Shown here piece by piece: positions 17,476-25,141 of a DNA stretch of 36,899 nucleotides (position 1 is its first letter; the number at the start of each line of letters is the position of its first letter). The notes below the pieces were generated by a model that saw only the letters and a list, made by a program, of their open reading frames with translations, was not told the DNA's origin and ran no database searches. Source of the DNA: Bacteroidota bacterium. GTDB taxonomy: Bacteria; Bacteroidota; Rhodothermia; Rhodothermales; Bin80. Location of the stretch: positions 1 to 36,899 of the forward strand of contig JAPPNA010000166.1 of NCBI GenBank assembly GCA_028873925.1, read 5' to 3'. A program made the position numbers and the translations under genes.

Positions 17476-18323
17476 CAGTGCCGAGGATCCAGCGGGCGGG
17501 CCACCATGATCCCGATTTGTGACCGATTTCCACGCACATACGCCGCCAGATCATCAGACACGATCACACCCCCGTTGGGGGAGGCATGAAGCAACCCGAA
17601 TCGACCATCCGGCTGCGCAAACGCAAACCCCGTGTGCGTCACATCCAGCCCCCGGATATCCGTGCTCAGCGCCAGAATGTCCCCGTCGTGCAGCTGCGGA
17701 TAGACGACTGGGATGCGGTCCTGGGGGATGTGATACAGGGTGATATCCGCCAGATCCGCCTCCAGCTCCTGGATGCCAGCGAAAAGGCTGTCACTGACCA
17801 GCAGCCGGGGGTAACTGTTTCTGTGGCTCGACATAAAGTTCAGCGTTTTGCGCAGCGGCTGCCCGCCAAGGTCCGGGGTAATCTCACGGACGGTGCCCCG
17901 GCTGTCATTGTCGCTGATCCACTCCGAGAAATAATGCAGTCGGCTGCAGTATCCGTTACGGTGACCGTGGCGGTACCGCATCGATTCAAGGCGCCCTTCA
18001 TATCCGCCGAAAGTGTAATCCTGCACGGCAATACCGCGCGCCAGCGCAACCACGGCCTCGACAAACAACACACAGTCAAATTGCATCAGGTCGGAGACCA
18101 GCACTTCTTCCGCAGCCCGATCCAGCAGTCCGGCCGTATACGGGGAATCTGCAAAGAACAGTCCTGTGTCCCGAATAATCCTGCCCATCGGCCGGGTGTG
18201 CCAGACTTCATGGCGCGCCTGGTCCATGAGGCGGTCAAATCGCTTACGCGTATCTTCCCCAGATTGCGCGATGGTCACGGCGGGCAACAGCATGCAGAGG
18301 ACCGAAAAAACCGCCCGAAACAT
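17475..18323 (-). CDS. DUF1460 N-acetylmuramoyl-L-alanine amidase-like protein
   Basis: A 282-residue exported protein. From the ATG at 18323 residues 1-20 form a signal peptide (hydrophobic stretch ending TIAQ); an ATG at 18356 would add 11 residues before it. The DUF1460 fold is NlpC/P60-related. The likely nucleophile is Cys84 in FDCVLFVE, with a distal catalytic His in DVTHTGFAF and the LLHASP segment after it. Family members cut peptidoglycan stem peptides in the periplasm. The stop overlaps the menG start. Divergent from the biotin-carrier gene, with about 60 bases between starts, so promoters for both directions must lie there. Confidence 0.88.
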   Translation of the reverse strand: MFRAVFSVLCMLLPAVTIAQSGEDTRKRFDRLMDQARHEVWHTRPMGRIIRDTGLFFADSPYTAGLLDRAAEEVLVSDLMQFDCVLFVEAVVALARGIAVQDYTFGGYEGRLESMRYRHGHRNGYCSRLHYFSEWISDNDSRGTVREITPDLGGQPLRKTLNFMSSHRNSYPRLLVSDSLFAGIQELEADLADITLYHIPQDRIPVVYPQLHDGDILALSTDIRGLDVTHTGFAFAQPDGRFGLLHASPNGGVIVSDDLAAYVRGNRSQIGIMVARPLDPRH

Positions 18324-18383
18324 CAGTTCCACAGAATGATTGATCCACATGTACATTCAACAGAGCATTCCTGATCCGACCTG

Positions 18384-18896
18384 ATGGCCTTCAGCGTAGC
18401 TGCTACCCACCGGCCGCTGCATGTGACGTGTGATGGCGGTGACTTTGAAATTGAGATTCTTGACGGACACCTGATCATCAACGGAGAGAAATCATCCTGG
18501 TCTGCCGTTGAGGCGGACCACGGTACGGTGAGTCTGCTTCTGGGTGGAGACAGCTATGAATTCCATATTGAACAGGAGGGCCCGAACACTTATGCGGTCA
18601 CGATGGGTCACCATACCCGGCGGGTGCAGGTGCACCGTGAGTTTGCACGGCCGTCAGGCGGAGCGGGCCCTCGCGCCGGCCCGTCTGTGCTCTCCGCCCC
18701 TATGCCGGGAATGGTGCGTCAGGTCATGGTTAGCCCGGGCGACACCATCAAGGCCGGTCAGGGCCTGGTGGTGCTTGAAGCCATGAAGATGGAAAACGAG
18801 TTGCGTGCAACTGGTCCCGGCCGTGTTCGGGCGGTGCACATTGAATCGGGCCAGGCCGTTACCCGGGACATGGTGCTATTGGAATTTGATCCATGA
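18384..18896 (+). CDS. Biotin/lipoyl carrier protein (BCCP-like)
   Basis: A 170-residue protein. The C-terminal 75 residues are a biotinyl domain: APMPGMVRQVMVSPGD, then the biotinylation motif EAMKMENE with the target Lys at 135, then GQAVTRDMVLLEFD. The N-terminal half is a beta-rich region like those preceding the carrier domain in acyl-CoA carboxylase alpha chains, joined by a Gly/Ala/Pro hinge (GGAGPRAGPS). The role is to carry carboxybiotin between carboxylase and transferase subunits of a propionyl- or acyl-CoA carboxylase. Those subunits are not in the window. The stop overlaps the start of the SDR gene by four bases. Confidence 0.9.
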   Translation: MAFSVAATHRPLHVTCDGGDFEIEILDGHLIINGEKSSWSAVEADHGTVSLLLGGDSYEFHIEQEGPNTYAVTMGHHTRRVQVHREFARPSGGAGPRAGPSVLSAPMPGMVRQVMVSPGDTIKAGQGLVVLEAMKMENELRATGPGRVRAVHIESGQAVTRDMVLLEFDP

Positions 18897-19870
18897 AAAT
18901 TCTGGTCACCGGAGCGACCGGGTTTATAGGCAGCCGGGTTACCCGGCAGTTGCTGGATGCGGGCCACGACCGTGTTCGCATCCTCCGGCGGGAGCACTCC
19001 TGCCTGGATTTGCTGGGCGATACATCCGACCATGTGGAGCACCGGGTGGGCGACATGACGGATCCGGCCAGTCTGTTGGATGCCATGCAGGGGGTTGAGG
19101 TGGTTTTTCATACGGCTGCGGTCGTGCATCTGGGCTCGGAGCGGGGGCGCCGGGTTACCGCGACAGGTGCCCGTAATGTGGTGGATGCAGCGATTCGCGC
19201 CGGTATTGGCCGGTTGATACATACCTCCAGTATTGCCGCACTGGGACGCTCAGATAACCTTGCCCAGCCCGGTGATGAGTCAACCCAATGGGAGCCGGAT
19301 GGCCTCAACACCCCTTATGCGGTAGCTAAGCATGAGGCGGAGCTGGAGATCTTTCGCGGCCTCGCGGAGGGTTTGGACGCTGTGATGGTCAATCCTTCGG
19401 TCGTGTTCGGACCCGGAAGAAAATCAGAAAATACCTCGCTAATTTGTGCGGCGGTGCAGGCCCGGCGCGTCTTCATGTACCCGGCCGGCAGTATCAGCGT
19501 CGTGGATGTGGATGATGTGGCTGCCGGTCACCTGTTGGCCTGGGAGCGCGGCCAAACGGGCGAGCGATACATTCTGGCCGGCGAAAACCTGTCCTGGCTT
19601 AAGGTCCTGACCACGCTCGCCGAGGCATTCCAGGTTCCCCCTCCACGCTGGCGTATCCCTCCGGCTACGGCCATTGCCCTGGGGGCAGCGATCGAGGGGT
19701 GGTCCGCTCTTTTCAGGCGCTCGCCTGTTTTCAGCCGGGTGCTGGCCCGGACCAACAACAGGGCCTGGTCGGTGTCCAACGAAAAAGCGGTCCGTGAGCT
19801 GGGCTGCATATTCAGGCCCTTTGGGGAAACGGCTGCGCGCATCGCGGCCGCCTTTGCGGAAAACGGGTAG
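18893..19870 (+). CDS. Extended SDR (NAD-dependent epimerase/dihydroflavonol reductase-like)
   Basis: A 325-residue Rossmann-fold enzyme. The nucleotide-binding motif is TGATGFIG (6-13); catalytic residues are Ser112/113 and the YxxxK pair Tyr142-Lys146 in PYAVAKHE. The VNPSVVFGPG segment is typical of the dihydroflavonol-reductase/HpnA branch of extended SDRs. The substrate is probably a sugar, sterol-like or hydroxyketone compound and cannot be fixed from sequence. The start overlaps the biotin-carrier stop (ATGA), so expression is coupled, although the pathway link is unclear. Confidence 0.88.
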   Translation: MKILVTGATGFIGSRVTRQLLDAGHDRVRILRREHSCLDLLGDTSDHVEHRVGDMTDPASLLDAMQGVEVVFHTAAVVHLGSERGRRVTATGARNVVDAAIRAGIGRLIHTSSIAALGRSDNLAQPGDESTQWEPDGLNTPYAVAKHEAELEIFRGLAEGLDAVMVNPSVVFGPGRKSENTSLICAAVQARRVFMYPAGSISVVDVDDVAAGHLLAWERGQTGERYILAGENLSWLKVLTTLAEAFQVPPPRWRIPPATAIALGAAIEGWSALFRRSPVFSRVLARTNNRAWSVSNEKAVRELGCIFRPFGETAARIAAAFAENG

Positions 19871-19944
19871 ACTGCGCGACCGAGGGTGCGGGCCGGTTGC
19901 AGCTGAACCCGTTGCCTCCCACTGCCTGGCACAGTTCCACCGAG

Positions 19945-21720
19945 CTACAGACCCATGTGCACGGCCAGTTTCAGCGACCGGCCGGGTTCCGGTATGGCAG
20001 AGACTGCGTCCAGAGCAGGCCATGCAAACTGCCGGTCAAACAGATTCACCGCCGTTACACGCAGCTTCGTCTGCCGCCAGCCTGCGAACTGCAGCCATGC
20101 GGATGCCATCAGCCAGGCATTTGAGTGGTCGGTACGGGCCGCGGCATCCAGACTGGCACTGAATTGCAGGATTCGACCCGGAGCCTCCCAGTGGGTGCCA
20201 AAACGACCCCATACCGCGGGCAAACTCGGGTGGTCAGTCGCCGTAGCGGTAATAGTGACCTTTATCAGATCCGACAAAGCCGATGCGACCAGGTGGGCAT
20301 CCATGCCGCGCGCCTTGGAGGCTGACTGCCGCCGCATCCAGCCACGGACCCTCGCGATTAGGTTGGTCCTGCTCAGCCGCAGACCCAGGTCGGTCTGTAC
20401 GGTGCGCTCGATGCCCAACAGGTCAAAGTTATCGGACCGACCGATTCCCGCAATCAGGTCAGCGGAACGCGCCAGTCGCCAGTTGACCGAAGACTGCAGA
20501 TGCCAGCCGTAATTGGGCCAGCCATCCAGCAGGACGCGGTCAGCGCGGCCGGTCATCATGAGCGCAACGCGCTCTCCGGCGCGTGCCAGACGGGCAAAAG
20601 CACTTTCTTCCCGCACCCCTGGCATACCCACAAATTCCAGACCCGCGTCCGCGCGCCAAGCCCGTTGGGGGCGCAGCCGGATCGCCACCCGCCCGATGTG
20701 CTGATCTACCGCCAGGCTTCCGGTCCATTGTTGCCGCGCCAACTGAATGACAACTCTCTCCAGCAGGCCCTGGCTGCTGGAATACCGGTAACCCGCGGAC
20801 TGCTCGTTTTTAGCCGCATGGCCGCTGTGTAGCCGCACGCTACCCTGTCCCTCCAGCCTATGCCTGCCACCGAGCTGCCGGTGTCCGCGCAGCTGTACCA
20901 ACCCGGCTTTATGAGCACCTGGATGGAGCGTGCCGTCTGCGTCGGTATAGTTACCTGCCCGATGGTAGACCCCGGACAACTCGCCATACCCTTTGGGCAG
21001 GCTCCTGCTGTAGATCGCGCCGGTGCGGAAGCTGCGAAGGCGGGTGTCGTAAGCGAATTCCACGCCAGGTATGCGTTCCTCCAGTCGTGTAATGTACCAT
21101 CCTCCCTGCCCTCGTGGGCCCCAGTAGGCTGCGTAAGGCCCCCCTGCCATGAATACCTGCCCCACCGATGACATCATCACTGTGGGTTCCCTTCCTGCTG
21201 CCTCCAACTGGCGTATCCCATCTATGTACAATGTTGCCCTGCGGTAGTTGAGGCCCCGCACACCGGGCGTTACATTGATCCCGTCTGAACGAATGGGGAT
21301 GACACCCGGCAGCCGCACCAGCCGGGACGCAAGCGGTTCGGCCGGCCCGCCCTCCCATGCCGGTACATCAACCAGTGGGCTGAAGCGTCGCACTTCCTTA
21401 TAGGCCGCGCTGAGGTTCAACCTCAGGTTGACCGTACTGTCAGCCAGGATTCGCACCTGTTGCGTATGATCCTGAAATCCCGAAGCGGTCACTACGAGTG
21501 CGTACCAGCCTGCACGGATCGGACCCAGGACAAATTGCCCTTCCGCATCTGTGAGTGTGCCCGCAAGGGTTCCCGTCACCAAAACTGCTGCACCTTCCAC
21601 CGGTGCCAGTGTGCGGGCATCCTGAATCACGCCCTGCAGCATGCCATCGGTCTGTGCCCGCCCTGCCAATGTGATCACCAGGCTCAGCGCACAAAACCCG
21701 CCGCGCAGATAGCCCGTCAT
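19945..21720 (-). CDS. Short TonB-dependent-receptor-like outer-membrane protein
   Basis: A 591-residue protein. Residues 1-23 are a signal peptide. Residues about 28-105 form a CarboxypepD_reg-like beta-sandwich (GVIQDARTLAPVEGAAVLVTG), then a plug-like domain about 130-220 with the VRGLNYRRATLYIDGIRQLE segment, then beta-strand repeats to the end. Typical TonB-dependent receptors are 750 or more residues with 22 strands, so this barrel is smaller. No TonB box was confidently seen. The likely place is the outer membrane; the ligand is unknown. It follows the M23 peptidase by only 24 bases in the same direction. Confidence 0.75.
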   Translation of the reverse strand: MTGYLRGGFCALSLVITLAGRAQTDGMLQGVIQDARTLAPVEGAAVLVTGTLAGTLTDAEGQFVLGPIRAGWYALVVTASGFQDHTQQVRILADSTVNLRLNLSAAYKEVRRFSPLVDVPAWEGGPAEPLASRLVRLPGVIPIRSDGINVTPGVRGLNYRRATLYIDGIRQLEAAGREPTVMMSSVGQVFMAGGPYAAYWGPRGQGGWYITRLEERIPGVEFAYDTRLRSFRTGAIYSRSLPKGYGELSGVYHRAGNYTDADGTLHPGAHKAGLVQLRGHRQLGGRHRLEGQGSVRLHSGHAAKNEQSAGYRYSSSQGLLERVVIQLARQQWTGSLAVDQHIGRVAIRLRPQRAWRADAGLEFVGMPGVREESAFARLARAGERVALMMTGRADRVLLDGWPNYGWHLQSSVNWRLARSADLIAGIGRSDNFDLLGIERTVQTDLGLRLSRTNLIARVRGWMRRQSASKARGMDAHLVASALSDLIKVTITATATDHPSLPAVWGRFGTHWEAPGRILQFSASLDAAARTDHSNAWLMASAWLQFAGWRQTKLRVTAVNLFDRQFAWPALDAVSAIPEPGRSLKLAVHMGL

Positions 21721-21744
21721 CCGGCTGGTGGTCGCGCGAATCCC

Positions 21745-22914
21745 CTACCAGTCCTCCTTCCAGTTGGGAGAAGGCCAGGTGATCAGTTCCACCCTCCGCC
21801 GTCCGGCATCAGTCAGGGCATAGTTGTTGCCCCGCCCACGGATCAGGCCTCCGGTCAGATAGGTGTACGGTACCGCGGAAGGCTCCAGAATCCGCAATTG
21901 GGTGCTCGAGATTTCCGCATCTGAAGATTCAATGCGAAGGGGCAGGCCGGACTGTGCGAAGGTGATAATCCAGGAGGACCCCAAGTCGGGAACCGGGCCA
22001 TACATATAGGACCAGTTGTCAAGCTCCGGGCACAGCCATGGGTAGCGCCACAAAATGTCCAGCATGGCTCCCCCCGGCACCCGGACTTCAAAAAATGGCC
22101 TGCTCCGGCTGACGAACTCCGGGATTGAAAGCGTGGAGTCCTCTTCCAAGCTCAGATACAATTCGGCCAAATCCATCCCGGTCAGGTTCAGTCCGTTATA
22201 GAGGCCATGGTAGTTGGGAACGCGGCCCGAAAAATGCTTGTCATACCAGGCTTGGAATGACTGGCTGACGCGCAGATTGATTTCCAGATGAAGATGGGCT
22301 CTGGTGCGGTTAATCCCGCGCCCGGTGTAGCCCATTTGGGCAATTGTCTGCCCGCGCGCAACCCAGTCGCCCGCCTCAACCTGTGCGGCCTTAAGGTGCG
22401 CATAGAGACTGTAGTAGGGTGATCCGCCCCACCAGTGCTCAACCACCACATACCTGCCGTAATTGGACCGCGCGGAAATATTGTTGACATAAACGACTTC
22501 GCCAGCATCAATGCTGCGCACTTCGTCAAGAGGTTCGCCGCTCGCAGACCGGCGCAGTGGCTTGATGTCAATGCCCTCATGAAACCGGCTGTATACGACT
22601 CCCTGACTGGTGTGCCGCACATTGCGCACGAATCCGTACCTGCCTCCACTCCACGGCGGTGCCACCCCCGGCTCTTCGCGTCTGGCGGTGCGCTGATAGA
22701 ACGCGGGTCCGTTGCCCTCAAAAATCGCACGATTATCGGTAGGCAGCTCAATCCGGATAGTTGCGTCCAGATCCTGGGCACTGGATGGCGGCACCAGCAG
22801 CAGAAGAAACGCCAGCCACCCGAGCCAAAGTCCCGGGTTAGGGGTCGGGTGGGATAAGGCGGGTCTGAGGGTAGCCCTTGACGTACGGGATCTGCGCCAC
22901 TCCACCTGTTTCAT
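21745..22914 (-). CDS. M23 family metallopeptidase
   Basis: A 389-residue exported LytM/M23 endopeptidase. A basic N-terminus and a hydrophobic stretch (LGWLAFLLLLVPPSSAQ, about 30-46) act as signal peptide. The Zn-binding residues are visible as HEGID (HxxxD) after VVYSRF, the YAHL segment, and HLHLEI. The catalytic domain ends near 225; a 160-residue C-terminal region (beta-rich, DNWSYMYGPVPDLG) is not recognised. It cleaves peptidoglycan cross-links in the periplasm. The start overlaps the peptide deformylase stop by four bases. Confidence 0.93.
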   Translation of the reverse strand: MKQVEWRRSRTSRATLRPALSHPTPNPGLWLGWLAFLLLLVPPSSAQDLDATIRIELPTDNRAIFEGNGPAFYQRTARREEPGVAPPWSGGRYGFVRNVRHTSQGVVYSRFHEGIDIKPLRRSASGEPLDEVRSIDAGEVVYVNNISARSNYGRYVVVEHWWGGSPYYSLYAHLKAAQVEAGDWVARGQTIAQMGYTGRGINRTRAHLHLEINLRVSQSFQAWYDKHFSGRVPNYHGLYNGLNLTGMDLAELYLSLEEDSTLSIPEFVSRSRPFFEVRVPGGAMLDILWRYPWLCPELDNWSYMYGPVPDLGSSWIITFAQSGLPLRIESSDAEISSTQLRILEPSAVPYTYLTGGLIRGRGNNYALTDAGRRRVELITWPSPNWKEDW

Positions 22915-23486
22915 GCCGCGATATTCACCTCTGTCGGATACTCCGCTGCTGTTTCTCCGCGTGCAATATCGCGAAGTTTCCGCTTCAGCATCTGCCTGCG
23001 GAACGCGCTGATCCGGTCGAGGAACAGCACGCCTTCCAAATGATCGTATTCGTGCTGGATGACGCGCGCCAGCAGGTCTCCAACCTCCAGCTGTCGGGGG
23101 GTAAAGGAGCCATCCAGGTATTCAATCCGCACCATGGAGGGTCGCACCACATCCTCCAGAATATCGGGGATCGAAAGGCATCCCTCCTCGTATTCTTCCT
23201 CCTCCTCGCTCTCTACGGTTATTGCCGGATTGATAAAGACCATGGGTTGGTGAGGCACTCCGGCGATTTCGCGATCCGGCATGCTCTCCAAAAGGGGGCG
23301 GATATCCACCACGAACACCCTTTCAGACCGTCCGACCTGCGGGGCGGCCAGTCCGATGCCGTTAGCGTTGTGCATGGTATCGATCATATCGGCAATCAGG
23401 GTCTCCAGCCTTTCGTTCATGTGAGCCACCCGGTGGGTGGGCTCCCGCAAAGACGGATCGCCAAACAGCCTGATGGGCAGGATCAT
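22911..23486 (-). CDS. def: Peptide deformylase
   Basis: A 191-residue enzyme removing the N-formyl group from nascent proteins. All three motifs are present: GIGLAAPQVG (43-52), EEGCLSIP with metal ligand Cys103, and QHEYDHLEG with His145, Glu146 and His149. A run of acidic residues (ESEEEEEYEEG) immediately before the second motif is longer than usual. The ATG at 23486 is preferred over the GTG at 23495. It is coupled by ATGA overlap to the M23 gene, and the DUF411 gene lies upstream in the same direction. Confidence 0.97.
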   Translation of the reverse strand: MILPIRLFGDPSLREPTHRVAHMNERLETLIADMIDTMHNANGIGLAAPQVGRSERVFVVDIRPLLESMPDREIAGVPHQPMVFINPAITVESEEEEEYEEGCLSIPDILEDVVRPSMVRIEYLDGSFTPRQLEVGDLLARVIQHEYDHLEGVLFLDRISAFRRQMLKRKLRDIARGETAAEYPTEVNIAA

Positions 23487-23501
23487 TCTCGGCACCGCGG
23501 C

Positions 23502-23957
23502 CTATGGCGTAACCGTGGCATATTCATTCATCACGCCCCGACTGTCAAAGGAATAGACCTGGTAGGTCTCGGGGTTTGGGCCCTCCATGCCGGGCGAGCC
23601 GATGGGCATGTTGGGCACGGTCAGACCGCTGACATCGGGCCGGTCATCCAGCAGCTTCCGCACATACTCGGCAGGAACATGGCCTTCAATCACATAGCCT
23701 TCCGCTATGGCGGTATGGCAGGAGTATCCTTGATGCGGCACACCGTAGGTTTCCTTGATGGTCCCCATGTCGGTGCGGTCGTAGGCCTTCACTTTGAACC
23801 CCGCGGCCTCCATGTGTTCTATCCACTTAACGCAGCAGCCGCAGGTGGCTGACTTATATACGACCATTTCGGCAGACGAGGGCCGAAGTGAGGCGGCCAG
23901 GATTCCGGCCGCGACCAGACATGGCGTGAGAATCAGAATGGCGGTTCTTGCTTTCAT
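23502..23957 (-). CDS. DUF411 metal-binding protein
   Basis: A 151-residue exported protein. Residues 1-29 are a signal peptide. The DUF411 mark is the CGCC cluster (Cys39, Cys41, Cys42) in SATCGCC, followed by WIEHMEAAGF, GVPHQGYSCHTA and IEGHVPAEYVRKLL, all family-typical. Members are periplasmic proteins associated with metal, often copper, handling. The C-terminal tail (ETYQVYSFDSRG) is usual for the family. Located between deformylase and the PorD-like gene, all on the minus strand. Confidence 0.93.
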   Translation of the reverse strand: MKARTAILILTPCLVAAGILAASLRPSSAEMVVYKSATCGCCVKWIEHMEAAGFKVKAYDRTDMGTIKETYGVPHQGYSCHTAIAEGYVIEGHVPAEYVRKLLDDRPDVSGLTVPNMPIGSPGMEGPNPETYQVYSFDSRGVMNEYATVTP

Positions 23958-23969
23958 TCGGCGGCTGAG

Positions 23970-24854
23970 TTATTCAATCAGAGCATTATACGATGTGAGG
24001 TGAGACGGGTCCACATCCACCAGCAGATCATAAGCTGCGCTACTGACATCTGACTCCTCAAACAACCCCACCAGTTCATGAAATTTGGTGGAAAAAAAGA
24101 TGTCAAACACATACTGACTGGACAGCTCCTGGTACAACTCCTGCATGGTAGTCAGCACGTCCAACACGGCCTGGCGTGCGGCACTGGCATCCCGTGTGAA
24201 GTGATCCAGCCCCTCAAAGTGATACCGAAAGTAGGCCTCCCGGAGCGGCTTGTACTGGGGGGCCGTCATCTGATCAATGATCCGTGCCCGACCATCGCTT
24301 TCCAGGGTGCTCCAGCCGATCGCGTTAGCCGTTGTCGCAAGCTGCTGGATCCGTTTGGCCTTTTGAAAGTGGACCTCCCCGCCCAGTTCGCTGAAGGTGT
24401 CGTAATCGTACCCGAGCATCAGGTACGCGTAGTAGTCCAGAACTGAAGTCAGCTGGTCAAAGCGCTCGGTCTCAAAAATAAGCGGGGTCCCCTGGGCAAA
24501 ATCGAATTGCCACTGATTGTCGCTGATCTGTAGCAGCGTACTCCGGGCGGTGGTACCGTAAATCGGTCGGCTGCTGGTAAGGATGAGCTGAGCTTGAAAC
24601 GAAGTCATCGTGAAGCTCTCCACGAACACAATCTGGATTGAGCACGCGATCAGCTCATAGGTCTCAAAGCGGTCGTCCGTCCAGCTGTTGTTGTTCATGT
24701 AGTCTTCAACCAGATCCTTGAGTTCATCCAGGAATTCAAACCCGGACCCTTCCAACTGCCGATAATTGATGGCAGCGGTACACAGGAATTCGCGCGCCTG
24801 TGTTTGCGGTACAGCCAGCAACAGCACAGCCGCGATGACCAAGGATTTTCGCAT
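23970..24854 (-). CDS. DUF4835 family protein (PorD-like)
   Basis: A 294-residue protein read from the ATG at 24854, which begins a clean signal peptide (MRKSLVIAAVLLLAVPQTQA). Longer in-frame starts exist at 24890 and 24992. The mature part has the DUF4835 pattern: a strand region near the N-terminus with SWTDDRFETYELIACSIQI, a central RPIYGT...LLQISDNQWQFDF, the YYAYLMLGYDYDTFSELGG segment, and an all-helical C-terminal half. The family is named for a type IX secretion accessory protein, PorD, and is confined largely to Bacteroidota-type lineages. If correct it indicates the host has, or had, T9SS; no other T9SS gene is in the window. Confidence 0.82.
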   Translation of the reverse strand: MRKSLVIAAVLLLAVPQTQAREFLCTAAINYRQLEGSGFEFLDELKDLVEDYMNNNSWTDDRFETYELIACSIQIVFVESFTMTSFQAQLILTSSRPIYGTTARSTLLQISDNQWQFDFAQGTPLIFETERFDQLTSVLDYYAYLMLGYDYDTFSELGGEVHFQKAKRIQQLATTANAIGWSTLESDGRARIIDQMTAPQYKPLREAYFRYHFEGLDHFTRDASAARQAVLDVLTTMQELYQELSSQYVFDIFFSTKFHELVGLFEESDVSSAAYDLLVDVDPSHLTSYNALIE

Positions 24855-25141
24855 CAGCCACTTTACCCGTTTAACGGGCTGCTGTTTCATGTGATGGCGG
24901 ACTGCCTGCCTAAGGCTGCGCGGGCATCCAACCTGTCCGGGCCGCCCATGGTGTAACCGGGCACCCCCTGCCAATAAGGGCAGCGGATCCAACTAGGTCA
25001 GAACATTCATCAGCCGCAACCCTACGCGCGGACTACCGGACCGCTGCGACTCACCAAGCGCAGGAGCCGGAAAACGAAGTCCGTGCAATAGCCTATCATA
25101 GTACGCAGTCTGTTTCGCCAGCCTGCACCGGAGGTACCCTG

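Noticed and set aside
17586-18374. 262-codon plus-strand open frame
   Set aside because: Antisense shadow of the DUF1460 gene, which has a signal peptide and catalytic Cys/His.
22878-23852. 324-codon plus-strand open frame
   Set aside because: Antisense to peptide deformylase and DUF411, both with full motif sets.
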